A DNA stretch of 64,000 nt from UBA9732 sp963606545 (GTDB lineage Bacteria; Spirochaetota; Spirochaetia; Sphaerochaetales; Sphaerochaetaceae): assembly GCA_963606545.1 (NCBI GenBank), contig CAVCYP010000002.1:3209-67208 (forward strand), given 5' to 3'. Made by a program: the position numbers and the translations under genes. The number at the start of each line of letters is the position of its first letter. Within the stretch, counting starts at the first letter, position 1. Under the pieces are notes generated by a model that saw nothing but the letters and a program-made list of their open reading frames with translations, was not told the origin of the DNA and did no database searches. Below are positions 1-8,317 of the stretch, piece by piece.

Positions 1-1
1 A

Positions 2-409
2 CTGGTTTTGAGAGTTCAGGCAATCTTTAGACGCTTAGATAACGGCAACAATGATACTACTACCAGCGAAAGACAGTCTTTATTCTTCAAAGCCGGCGAG
101 GGACCTGAGGCTTCAACTATTGAATTTAACGATGCTGAACACAGAATTGTAATCAATGGTCAGCCCTTAAGTCTTACTGCAGCAGAATGGAGAATCTTGA
201 GCCTTTTGATTGATAATTCTTCTCGTGTAATTCCAAGAAGTGAAATCCTTGATAAATGTTTTGACTATTCGTCTGCCGCCTATGAAAGAATAGTTGATAC
301 CCATATAAAAAATCTTAGAGCAAAACTTGGTGATGCACCATGGATTGAGACGGTAAGGGGGTATGGATACAGGTTCATTGGATATCCTGTTCCTAGTGAT
401 GAGACCTAA
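2..409 (+). CDS. OmpR/PhoB-type response regulator, C-terminal part (5' end outside window)
   Basis: The reading frame is already open at base 2, so the receiver domain lies upstream of the window. What remains is the linker typical of the end of a receiver domain (LRVQAIFRR), then a winged-helix DNA-binding domain at about residues 40-130: the LTAAEWRIL strand-helix, the RSEIL helix and the VDTHIKNLRAKL recognition helix followed by the VRGYGYRF wing. It should bind promoter DNA when phosphorylated by the kinase encoded just downstream, since the stop codon and the kinase start share one base (TAATG). The family call is firm. The regulon is unknown. Confidence 0.93.
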   Translation: MVLRVQAIFRRLDNGNNDTTTSERQSLFFKAGEGPEASTIEFNDAEHRIVINGQPLSLTAAEWRILSLLIDNSSRVIPRSEILDKCFDYSSAAYERIVDTHIKNLRAKLGDAPWIETVRGYGYRFIGYPVPSDET

Positions 410-1926
410 TGAAGAAGTTGTTCTTCAAATACTTAATTAGCATCTTCTCAATTACCTTATTTACCATTCTTATTCAGAGTGTAATGTTGTTTTTGAGGTA
501 CTCTGACAGTCAAACCTCGTGGAAAAATAGCGTATATAGCGATTTTGTGACATCGTTGGAGCAAACCATTGAGGCAGAAGGTTTCAGAGAGTTTGGACAA
601 GCCAGCCTAAAATCCGTCATGGATTCCATGGAAGATGATAGAATCTCAGGCTACGTGGTCAGGGGGATAGACGGCAATACCATGTTCACCTTTGGCAAGA
701 CTTCAGAAGGCAATATCTTGGCCACCATGCTCCCAGCAAATCAAAAGGTCTCTGGCCCAAACACAAGAACCATTGAAACCAGTACCAAAAACACGACCAA
801 ACTTGATCTTCAAGTAGATACTGACGGCACGCTCACCGTGCGACAGACTAGCCCAGATAGCAGCTACAGCACCTCCCTTGTGGTTCCAAAAGCCATAAAT
901 GCAGATGACGTAGTTGGCTCTGTCATTCTTTCGCTTAACGGCTCAGATCTCTTTATCATTGACCTGCTTACTTACTCCCCAAGAACGTACACCTACTCCA
1001 AAGACATTATAAATGCCTGTCTGGAGACCTTATTGCTGTCAATTCCTGTCTGTCTTGTGATTGCCTTGGTTGCAGCCTGGATTATCAGTTACAGAAATAC
1101 CAAGTACATTGACAGCGTTAGAAAAGCCCTAAAAGGCCTATCTCAGGGACAGTCGAACGTCAAAGTCCCGCGGGATAACCACAACGAGCTGGATGAAATC
1201 TCCTATGCCGTTGAAGACTTGGATAAAGAGCTTCAGAAGAACGCATTAAGTCGTAAGGCCTGGCTTAGAAGCATCTCCCATGATTTGAACACTCCAGCCT
1301 CCGCAATTAGAATGATGATTGACGGCATGGCAGACGGCGTTTTCCCCTTTGACAGCGAAACCCTTAATGCTTTGAGCAAAGAAAGCAATGACCTAAACAG
1401 CCGCATTGGCAAGGTGATTGACTTCTCCACCCTCCAAGCTGACACCAAACCGATATTTGAAAACACTCCAGTTTCAGTCTTATTTGATTGCCTTCATTCC
1501 CACTTTGGACCTGCTGCAAACCTTCAGGTGCACTCCAACTGTGAGACGGTAGTCTGTGATGTTTCTTTAATTAGCAAAGCCTCCATTGAACTTGTTGCAA
1601 ATGCTCTTGAATATGAAACTGACAAACAAGCTCCCGTTTGGTTCTCAATAGAAGAGAGTGAGCAAAGTTACAGTCTGATGGTCACCAATCAGGGTAAGAT
1701 ACCTTCAAACATGGAAGGAAGTGCCTTCTTTGAACCGTGGACAAGAGGGGACTGGTCCAGAACCAGTGGTGGCTCTGGTCTTGGACTTCCAATTGCTTGC
1801 ACAATTGCACAGCTTCATAACGGCACAATTGTACTTAAGAACAATGGGGATACGGTGCAGGCAATAATAACTTGGCCTAAGAATTTAATTAAACTTCCTG
1901 AGCCTCAAGGCGTTAAGAACTACTGA
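409..1926 (+). CDS. Membrane sensor histidine kinase
   Basis: 505 aa. It has one membrane segment at about residues 8-29, a sensor region of about 165 residues outside the membrane, a second segment at about 200-226, then a HAMP linker. The dimerisation/phosphoacceptor box reads SISHDLNTP with His at about residue 291. The ATPase part carries an N-box-like ELVANALEY and a G-box GGSGLGLPIA near residue 453. It is translationally coupled to the upstream response regulator, so the two form one signalling pair. The sensed signal cannot be read from the sequence. The last 42 bases overlap the end of the convergent copper ATPase gene. The neighbouring copper pump makes metal sensing possible, but this is only a guess. 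Confidence 0.92.
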   Translation: MKKLFFKYLISIFSITLFTILIQSVMLFLRYSDSQTSWKNSVYSDFVTSLEQTIEAEGFREFGQASLKSVMDSMEDDRISGYVVRGIDGNTMFTFGKTSEGNILATMLPANQKVSGPNTRTIETSTKNTTKLDLQVDTDGTLTVRQTSPDSSYSTSLVVPKAINADDVVGSVILSLNGSDLFIIDLLTYSPRTYTYSKDIINACLETLLLSIPVCLVIALVAAWIISYRNTKYIDSVRKALKGLSQGQSNVKVPRDNHNELDEISYAVEDLDKELQKNALSRKAWLRSISHDLNTPASAIRMMIDGMADGVFPFDSETLNALSKESNDLNSRIGKVIDFSTLQADTKPIFENTPVSVLFDCLHSHFGPAANLQVHSNCETVVCDVSLISKASIELVANALEYETDKQAPVWFSIEESEQSYSLMVTNQGKIPSNMEGSAFFEPWTRGDWSRTSGGSGLGLPIACTIAQLHNGTIVLKNNGDTVQAIITWPKNLIKLPEPQGVKNY

Positions 1927-4056
1927 CAAACTGGAAAGACTCATACACAGAGCTGCAATCATTGGATCTAGTGAAGGACCTCCAAATAATGTCAGTATTC
2001 CAGCTGCAACTGGGATCCCTAAGGAATTGTAAAAGAAGGCCCAAAACAGGCTCATCTTGATATTTTTTATGGTTACATGGCTTAATTGGGCTGCTTTTGC
2101 CACTGATTTAAGGTTGCTATTCATGATAACAACATCAGCAACCTGCATGGCAGCATCAGTGCCACCACCCATAGCAATACCTATGTTTGCCTTCTCCAAA
2201 GCAGGGGCATCATTGATGCCATCTCCCACCATTATGCAGTCTGGGGTCTGCTCAATGAAGGAGAGCTTATCCTGTGGAAGTAGGGATGCATGATAGCCGT
2301 CAAGGCCTGCTTCTGTGGCAATCTCTTTTGCAGTGGTGTCGTTGTCTCCAGTGAGCATTGTGCAACTTAAGCCCATCTCCTTGAGTTTTGATACGGCTTC
2401 TTTTGCCTCTGCTCTGAGAGTATCGGAAATCTTGATAAGCCCCTTATACTGACCGTTTAATGCAACATAGATTTGAGCCTGCTGACAATCCTGAGGCATT
2501 TGAATGCCAAAATCCTCCATAAGAAGACGGTTTCCTGCAAGAATTGTTCCTTCTTCAGTTGTAGCTTTAATCCCTTTCCCAACAAGAGCTTCAAAAGCAC
2601 TGCCATCTACATTTCTAAGTTTTTCTGTAAGAGCTTCCTCTTGTTCCTGGGCGGCCTCAATAATTGCCTTGGCATAAGGATGCTCAGATTTGCGCTCTGC
2701 GAGCGCTGCTAAATGAAGTGTAAGAGAATCGGTATAGAAGGAGACTTTGGGTTTGCCTTGGGTGAGGGTGCCGGTTTTGTCAAACATTACGGTTTTCATT
2801 GTGCAGAGTTGTTCAATGGCCTGTGCGCTACGAAAGAGTATTCCAAGTGAGGCTGCCTTGCCGGTTGAGACCATTATTGCTATTGGGGTTGCAAGTCCCA
2901 GAGAGCAGGGGCAGGCAATTACAAGTACGCTTACTGCACAGCGTAGGGCAAAGGAGAGGTCTCTTCCTGCAATAAGCCAGGCAACTAGGGTTAGGATAGA
3001 GATGGACATTACTACAGGTACAAAGATGCCAGAGACTTTATCTGCTAAACGGGCAATTGGGGCTTTGGAGGCCTGGGCCTCTTTAACCATTTTGATGATG
3101 GAGGAGAGTACGGTATCCTTGCCGATTTTTTCCGTTTTAAAGACAAACGAGCCGTTGGTGTTGATGGTGGCGCCCCAGACTTTGGAACCAACTGTTTTTG
3201 CCACAGGTAGGCTTTCTCCGGTGAGCATGCTTTCATCTACGTCGCTGGAGCCTTCTACAATCTGGCCGTCTGCTGCAATTTTTTCGCCGGGGTGAACAAG
3301 AATTAAATCTCCTACAGCTATGTCTTTAGCGTCAATTTCCTGCGTTTTACCGTCTTTGACTAGGGTTGCTTTGGAAGGGGCAAGGCTCATAAGGCTTTTG
3401 ATTGAATCGCCAGCCTTACGTCTTGAACGTAGCTCTATGTGTTTTCCTACCATAACTAGCGTGATGATGGTGGCCACGCCTTCAAAGTAGTAATTGTGGC
3501 TCATTGAGTGTCCCATTGCCAGGTGTTGAGTGTTTTGAATCAGGTTTACAAGGCTGTAGACAAAGCTTGCAGTTGCGCCGGTTGCAACTAGGCTATCCAT
3601 GTTTGGCTGAAGTTTTACCAAATTAAAGAAGCCCTTTGTGAAGAACGTGTAGCCTGCAATCATGACAGGGATACACAGTGCCATCTGCACCCAGCCATTT
3701 ATCATTGGAAGAGAAGTGAAAACCATAGGAGCCATGCACAAAATAAAAAGAGGCAGGGCAAAGCTAATACAGGTGTAAAGTCTTATAAGATGAAGCTTTT
3801 CAGCTTTCTTTTCCTGCTGACTTTCTTTATCCTCAGAGCCATCTTCTGGAGCCAGAAGCTTGAAGCCCCCTTTCTTTACAGCCTCCTGTAGCTCTTCTAT
3901 GGAGATTTTTGACTCATCATAGATGATGGAGGCCTCTTCCGCCGCAAGACTTACCTGTGCACTTTCAACGCCGTCTTTTCTGTTTAGAATTCTCTCAACA
4001 GAAGCACTGCAGGCGGCACAACTCATTCCCTTAACTTTGCAAACCGCTTTCTTCAT
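1885..4056 (-). CDS. copA: Copper-translocating P1B-type ATPase
   Basis: 723 aa, about the usual length for a pump with a single metal-binding domain. The N-terminal HMA domain has the MSCAACS metal site (about residues 9-16). A run of membrane helices follows, then the actuator TGES motif, the CPC metal-transport motif in the membrane (about residues 381-383), the phosphorylation site DKTGT (Asp near 425), the P1B-specific HP pair (SEHPYA), and the hinge GDGINDAP near 611. CPC with a CxxC HMA domain points to Cu(I) export. An AGGGG Shine-Dalgarno precedes the ATG. It lies 20 bases behind the pyridoxamine kinase gene on the same strand and probably shares its transcript. Confidence 0.96.
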   Translation of the reverse strand: MKKAVCKVKGMSCAACSASVERILNRKDGVESAQVSLAAEEASIIYDESKISIEELQEAVKKGGFKLLAPEDGSEDKESQQEKKAEKLHLIRLYTCISFALPLFILCMAPMVFTSLPMINGWVQMALCIPVMIAGYTFFTKGFFNLVKLQPNMDSLVATGATASFVYSLVNLIQNTQHLAMGHSMSHNYYFEGVATIITLVMVGKHIELRSRRKAGDSIKSLMSLAPSKATLVKDGKTQEIDAKDIAVGDLILVHPGEKIAADGQIVEGSSDVDESMLTGESLPVAKTVGSKVWGATINTNGSFVFKTEKIGKDTVLSSIIKMVKEAQASKAPIARLADKVSGIFVPVVMSISILTLVAWLIAGRDLSFALRCAVSVLVIACPCSLGLATPIAIMVSTGKAASLGILFRSAQAIEQLCTMKTVMFDKTGTLTQGKPKVSFYTDSLTLHLAALAERKSEHPYAKAIIEAAQEQEEALTEKLRNVDGSAFEALVGKGIKATTEEGTILAGNRLLMEDFGIQMPQDCQQAQIYVALNGQYKGLIKISDTLRAEAKEAVSKLKEMGLSCTMLTGDNDTTAKEIATEAGLDGYHASLLPQDKLSFIEQTPDCIMVGDGINDAPALEKANIGIAMGGGTDAAMQVADVVIMNSNLKSVAKAAQLSHVTIKNIKMSLFWAFFYNSLGIPVAAGILTLFGGPSLDPMIAALCMSLSSLSVVLNALRLRKFN

Positions 4057-4076
4057 GTGCGCCCCTATGTATTTAA

Positions 4077-4904
4077 TTATAGCTCTTTAATCAACTCTCC
4101 AAGCACTGGCTCAAATCTGGCACCATACCAGTGATCTGAATCCTGCTGAGTAATCTCAATGCACTTTACCGTGTAGTCTGCAGCAAGCTTTGCCGCCTCA
4201 TACGCGTTGTGTCCGTGCATAAGAGCCCCAACAAAAGCCGATGAATAAATATCTCCTGTTCCATGACAACCCTTGGATATCTTCTTGTGCTCATAGTAGT
4301 TAAGGTCTTTACCGTCATAGACAACAACTCCGGTTGTGTCTTCATTATAGCTGACGCCAGTAAGAATAATTGTACCCTTGCAAATATCTGAAAGCTCAGC
4401 CAAAAGGCTCTTTACATAGCTTTCATCATAATGCTCCTTGTACTCGTGATGAGTAAGGAAGCAAGCTTCTGTAATGTTTGGAAGAATGTAATCTGCAACG
4501 GAGCAAAGCTTTTTCATTTCCTGAACAAAAGCTTCATCAAAGCCATAGTAAAGCTTTCCGTTGTCTGCCATAGCAGGGTCTACAATCTTTGAAGCGCCTT
4601 GCTTTAAAAGGTTGTTCATAATATCCATGACATAGGATATTTGTTTTGCGCTTCCAAGGTAGCCAGTGTAAACGCAGTCAAAATCAATACCTTCCTCTTT
4701 CCAGTGAGCAGCAATTGCTGGCATATCGTCCGTCAAATCTCTGAAGGTGTAACCTGTAAAGCCACCGGTATGGGTTGAAAGAACTGCCGATGGAAGAATT
4801 GCTGTCTCAAGTCCACATGCAGAAAGGATAGGAAGTGCTACAGTAAGAGAACACTGTCCAACACATGAAATATCTTGAATTGTTAAGATACGCTTAAAAT
4901 CCAT
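4077..4904 (-). CDS. pdxY: Pyridoxamine/pyridoxal kinase
   Basis: 275 aa, ribokinase superfamily. It should phosphorylate pyridoxal or pyridoxamine for salvage of pyridoxal 5'-phosphate in the cytoplasm. The N-terminus (ILTIQDISCVGQCSL) and the HTGGFTGY segment match the pyridoxal-kinase branch, and the C-terminal HGTGDIYSSA holds the anion hole and catalytic Asp (about residue 215). The start is set by AAGGAG six bases before the ATG. It is the first gene before copA on this strand, with a clear promoter upstream. ThiD-like HMP kinases share the fold, but the N-terminal motif favours PdxY. Confidence 0.88.
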   Translation of the reverse strand: MDFKRILTIQDISCVGQCSLTVALPILSACGLETAILPSAVLSTHTGGFTGYTFRDLTDDMPAIAAHWKEEGIDFDCVYTGYLGSAKQISYVMDIMNNLLKQGASKIVDPAMADNGKLYYGFDEAFVQEMKKLCSVADYILPNITEACFLTHHEYKEHYDESYVKSLLAELSDICKGTIILTGVSYNEDTTGVVVYDGKDLNYYEHKKISKGCHGTGDIYSSAFVGALMHGHNAYEAAKLAADYTVKCIEITQQDSDHWYGARFEPVLGELIKEL

Positions 4905-4924
4905 AACATTCTCCTTGGGCTTGT

Positions 4925-4953
4925 ATCATACCTTTCTGCAAATTTTAGTGCAA
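4925..4953 (-). promoter_or_regulatory. Promoter of pdxY-copA
   Basis: On the minus strand a -35 box TTGCAC (4953-4948), a 17-base spacer and a -10 box TATGAT (4930-4925) stand just upstream of the AAGGAG/ATG of pdxY. Predicted transcription start is near 4918. Confidence 0.6.
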
Positions 4954-5080
4954 CACTAAGCAACAAAACTGTCAAAAACCCTACGTTTTAAAAGTTTTTT
5001 TATTTTTTTTTCAAAATCTAGAGCAAAACGTGCATTTCAACTTGATTAATAAAGTGAAGGGTTTTTAAAAGGAGGAAACG

Positions 5081-5950
5081 ATGTTTTCTTATTTAGAGTT
5101 TGGTATGATAAATTCTACCGGAAGTAACGTAGTCGTGAAGATCAATCATAAAGAAGGATTGATTTCGTATGAGATTGAGTTTCCTAACCAAAAGCTGGAG
5201 AAGCTGACCAAAAAGAAAATGAGCAAGGGAAACTCAGACAGGTTCATAAGGCGCTTCAAGGCAACAGGAATTGACACAATTTTGCCAAGGTTCGTTGAAT
5301 TTGGCGAATTTGAAAAAGGGGATTTCTGGCATCTTGATTTGATTGATTATGACTTTGAAATGCATTTTTCTGGGCCAGAACCAGAAAAATCGGCCTTGAC
5401 GCCTTATTTGCATGAGCTTATGGAGCTTTTTGACGAGGTCTTTGGCGTTACAAGTTATGTAAAACCAACTAGAATTGACCGTCTAGAAGTGGAGTTTCTT
5501 GAATGCAGTCTTGATGCCTACACTCAAATGTTCTCGGATTTAGGAGATTGCTCTCACTCCGAGTCCTTAAGTTTAGACCGCGCAAACTGGACCCTCTCTT
5601 ACTCAAGAAGATTTCCGCGTCAGTGCTTTCACAACAGCTTTGAATGCCACTGTGAAAACCAGATAAGGCAAATCCTAGACCAGACTTCAACTCTTCTAGA
5701 AAGCTATGACCTAGACGAGAAAGTCTGCCACGTGGACTCAAGATATCCCGTACTCAACTTCCACCTTTTCTACCACGATGGCCGTGAGGCTTCCTTTACC
5801 AGAGGGCTCAGAGAAAGCGGTCTGGGAAGTCAGGTCTTTGATGCTCTAATGTGTGCCATTGGAGACACAATGCGCTACACAGTTTTTGTTGGAGGAGTGT
5901 TTGAGCCGTACAGAGAGACCATCAAGCAGTGTGAGAACGGAAAGTTTTAG
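5081..5950 (+). CDS. Hypothetical protein, 289 aa
   Basis: I do not recognise this family. It is a soluble protein of 289 residues with no signal peptide or membrane segment. The N-terminal third is rich in Lys (LEKLTKKKMSKGN), the middle is acidic and aromatic (FWHLDLIDYDFEMHF), and there are about five scattered Cys in the C-terminal half. An AGGAGG Shine-Dalgarno six bases before the ATG and a long clean frame make it a real gene. It stands alone between divergently read pdxY and the convergent SAM-hydrolase gene, which it touches end to end (no spacer). Confidence 0.75.
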   Translation: MFSYLEFGMINSTGSNVVVKINHKEGLISYEIEFPNQKLEKLTKKKMSKGNSDRFIRRFKATGIDTILPRFVEFGEFEKGDFWHLDLIDYDFEMHFSGPEPEKSALTPYLHELMELFDEVFGVTSYVKPTRIDRLEVEFLECSLDAYTQMFSDLGDCSHSESLSLDRANWTLSYSRRFPRQCFHNSFECHCENQIRQILDQTSTLLESYDLDEKVCHVDSRYPVLNFHLFYHDGREASFTRGLRESGLGSQVFDALMCAIGDTMRYTVFVGGVFEPYRETIKQCENGKF

Positions 5951-6838
5951 TTAAAGCTTCTGAAGCCTAATGGTCCAGTTTTCACCAGAACCAATTCTGT
6001 TTTCACTGGCAAAACTTCCTTGGTTGATGGCCAAGCCCACGTTGAGAAGGCTGTTAATATAGAGAAGGGGTTCTCCAACCTTGGCTTCAGAGAAGCTTTT
6101 GCAGACTTTCATGGTGTAGCCGTAGATGATTTTATGGTCGTGGCTGATTAGAACCCGCATAAAGTTGCCGTATTGCACTCCAAGGTCGTTAAAGAGCAGG
6201 GTGTCTGGAATGTTGGTCCACAGGCTTCCATAGCGGGTGTCAAGGATGTCTATGTTGCCATAGATTTCGTTGTCTTTGATGATAGGGTCAGTGACGTTGA
6301 GCATGACGGGTTGGGTTTCAAGCTGGGGTCCAACTTCGTCAAAAGTAATGATGCCACTTGCAAGTCTTGCACCGGTGTAGGCGTAGACATCGCGGCCGTA
6401 GAAAGTGAAGGAGCGTTGACTGTCTTTGAGTCTGTTAACGCTCTCACTTATTTTTCTTCTCTCTAGAATGCCAATTTCTTTGGCTACATGGGATAGGGTT
6501 CCGTTGTCCGGGGTGACAATTATGTGTCCCGTTTTGGTTAGAACTGCTACACTTTCCCTTTCAGAGCCAACGCCTGGGTCTATAACAGAAACAAATACCG
6601 TTCCAGGAGCCCAAAAATTTATGGTTTGGATGAGTCTGTAGCTGGCTTCCCATATGTTAAACTGGGGAATTTCATGAGTTAAGTCTTCAATCTTTAAATC
6701 GTGGCAGACTTCATCTGCAACGCCATGCATAGCACTCACAGCGCCGTCCACATAGCCAAAATCAGACATGAAGACCACCGTTTTTCTCTCTTTCCAGGGA
6801 GCAAGTCTTTTAAGCTCAGCTGCATCTTTGAATGTCAT
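5951..6838 (-). CDS. SAM hydroxide adenosyltransferase (DUF62) family protein
   Basis: 295 aa from the ATG at 6838, chosen because GGAGG stands five bases before it; an in-frame ATG 24 bases earlier lacks a site. The family hydrolyses S-adenosylmethionine to adenosine and methionine. Family marks: MSDFGYVDGAV near the N-terminus, VIDPGVGSER with the expected Asp and Arg seven residues apart, TPDNGTLSHV, and a C-terminal beta-barrel-like domain. In the segment that usually reads TFHGRD the His is Tyr (TFYGRD). If that His is the third catalytic residue, activity may differ. Divergent from lplA. Confidence 0.85.
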   Translation of the reverse strand: MTFKDAAELKRLAPWKERKTVVFMSDFGYVDGAVSAMHGVADEVCHDLKIEDLTHEIPQFNIWEASYRLIQTINFWAPGTVFVSVIDPGVGSERESVAVLTKTGHIIVTPDNGTLSHVAKEIGILERRKISESVNRLKDSQRSFTFYGRDVYAYTGARLASGIITFDEVGPQLETQPVMLNVTDPIIKDNEIYGNIDILDTRYGSLWTNIPDTLLFNDLGVQYGNFMRVLISHDHKIIYGYTMKVCKSFSEAKVGEPLLYINSLLNVGLAINQGSFASENRIGSGENWTIRLQKL

Positions 6839-6860
6839 AGGCCCTCCAATAACGCTCCAC

Positions 6861-6908
6861 ATTATACTCCGATTTTTCTTAGTTGTGCGAGCTTTTATGT
6901 GTTACAAT
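6861..6908. promoter_or_regulatory. Divergent promoters of the SAM-hydrolase gene and lplA
   Basis: Minus strand: TATAAT at 6866-6861 about 22 bases before the SAM-hydrolase start. Plus strand: TACAAT at 6903-6908, only six bases before the lplA ATG at 6915. The -35 boxes are weak in both directions. Confidence 0.5.
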
Positions 6909-6914
6909 GCTTTT

Positions 6915-7922
6915 ATGGAAGAAAAACAAATTTTCATAACGGCTGAAACAGATATTTATTTCAATCTAGCAACTGAGAAGTATTTGATTGAAGAGTATGA
7001 CCCAGAGTCAACTGTTCTATACTTATGGAAAAATAAACCCGTTGTTGTAATTGGGCGGTATCAAAATCCGTGGGACGAATGCAACCTAGAGCAAATGAAA
7101 AAGGACGGGGTAGCCTTAGCGCGGCGTTACAGTGGGGGCGGTGCTGTGTACCAAGATTTAGGCAACATATGCTTTACCTTTATTTCTCCTGTAAAAAAAG
7201 CAGACAAAAGTAAAAACTTTGAGCTGGTGCTCAAGGCTTTAGAAATGATGGGAATACAGGCCCAACTCAGCGGAAGGAACGATATTTTAGTTGAAGGAAA
7301 GAAGGTCTCCGGAAGTGCCTTTCAAACCACACATGGCCGTTTTTGCCATCATGGGACAATGTTGGTTTCTACTGATTTAACAAAACTTCCTTTATATTTG
7401 ACTCCAGATCTTCAAAAACTAGAAAGCCACGGGGTGAAGTCTGTCTCTTCAAGAGTTGCCAATCTTTCAGATTTTTCTCCGCTTGCTACAACTGACCTTT
7501 TTGCGTTTTGTCTTTCCAAAGTTTTTAATGAACAATGTCCTATAAATATTATTAACACGGAAAAAATTGAATTATATCCAAGTATTAAGCAATCGTTTGA
7601 GAATTTTTCTAGCAAAGAATGGACCTTTGACAAATGCCCAACTTTCACAGATAAGATTACCGGTAAACTTACAAAGAACTCTGTCAGTTCAATGATTACG
7701 TTTTATTTGACGGTGAAAAAAGGTGTAATTACTGAGGCTTCTGTTGCAAGTGATTCCTTGTTTAATAATGGTTTTGAGCTTCTAGAAAAAGAGATAATTG
7801 GGCTTCCTTATGATGCCTTTGCAATTTCCAAAAAAGCTGATGAAATAAAAAACGCACACAGTTTTGTGTGCGATTGTTTGCATTTACTTGCCAAGTTAAT
7901 TAAAGAAGAAAGGCCTCAATAA
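6915..7922 (+). CDS. lplA: Lipoate-protein ligase A
   Basis: 335 aa from the ATG at 6915. It activates lipoate with ATP and attaches it to a lysine of lipoyl-domain proteins such as GcvH or E2 subunits. Diagnostic motifs are RRYSGGGAVYQDLGN (lipoyl-AMP binding, about residues 72-86) and DILVEGKKVSGSA with the conserved Lys. A C-terminal accessory domain follows, as in the two-domain LplA type. The frame stays open further upstream, but the alignment-like start FITAETDIYFNLA fits this ATG. No Shine-Dalgarno is present and a -10 box lies six bases upstream, so the transcript may be leaderless. Its end overlaps the acidic gene by seven bases. Confidence 0.9.
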   Translation: MEEKQIFITAETDIYFNLATEKYLIEEYDPESTVLYLWKNKPVVVIGRYQNPWDECNLEQMKKDGVALARRYSGGGAVYQDLGNICFTFISPVKKADKSKNFELVLKALEMMGIQAQLSGRNDILVEGKKVSGSAFQTTHGRFCHHGTMLVSTDLTKLPLYLTPDLQKLESHGVKSVSSRVANLSDFSPLATTDLFAFCLSKVFNEQCPINIINTEKIELYPSIKQSFENFSSKEWTFDKCPTFTDKITGKLTKNSVSSMITFYLTVKKGVITEASVASDSLFNNGFELLEKEIIGLPYDAFAISKKADEIKNAHSFVCDCLHLLAKLIKEERPQ

Positions 7923-8188
7923 TCTTCTTGCCCTTCATCTGAATATTCGTCCTCATAGTAGAAGCCGTCATTAAGAATGTCGTCATCATCCTCATCTTCT
8001 TCGTCTTCATCCTGATAGTCGTCATCATCATAGTCGCTTACATCTGGAGCATCATAAGGATCTACGAATTCTTCATCCTCATCAAAGTCCTCATCAAAAT
8101 CGTCATCCTCATCTTCAAGTTCATCATCTTCTTCAAAGGAATCGTCGTCTCCAAAAATGTCATCGTCCCATTCAGACTTGTCAAACAT
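7916..8188 (-). CDS. Extremely acidic low-complexity protein, 90 aa
   Basis: By my count 54 of 90 residues are Asp or Glu, there is one Lys and no Arg, and aromatic residues (Phe, Tyr, Trp) are spaced through it. It should be disordered and strongly negative. A GGGGG stretch six bases before the ATG is an acceptable ribosome site, and the frame overlaps the end of convergent lplA by seven bases. No catalytic domain is visible. Possible roles are a nucleic-acid mimic, an RNA-polymerase-delta-like tail or a cation buffer; none can be chosen from sequence. The low complexity lowers certainty that it is a gene. Confidence 0.6.
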   Translation of the reverse strand: MFDKSEWDDDIFGDDDSFEEDDELEDEDDDFDEDFDEDEEFVDPYDAPDVSDYDDDDYQDEDEEDEDDDDILNDGFYYEDEYSDEGQEDY

Positions 8189-8251
8189 GGTCGCCCCCTA
8201 GGTTGTTATTTTCCTAAGCTCAAGGATAATTGTTGAGGCATTAGATGTCAA

Positions 8252-8281
8252 TTGAGTTTTGCCTTTATATGGTGTTATACT
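8252..8281 (+). promoter_or_regulatory. Promoter of the TPR lipoprotein gene
   Basis: TTGAGT (8252-8257), 18-base spacer, TATACT (8276-8281), followed by an AGGAGGG ribosome site and ATG at 8318. Confidence 0.55.
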
Positions 8282-8317
8282 TTGCACGTTAGACTGGTCT
8301 TATCCAGGAGGGAAAAC

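Noticed and set aside
2747..3295. 182-codon open frame antisense to copA
   Set aside because: A shadow frame caused by the codon bias of copA on the other strand.
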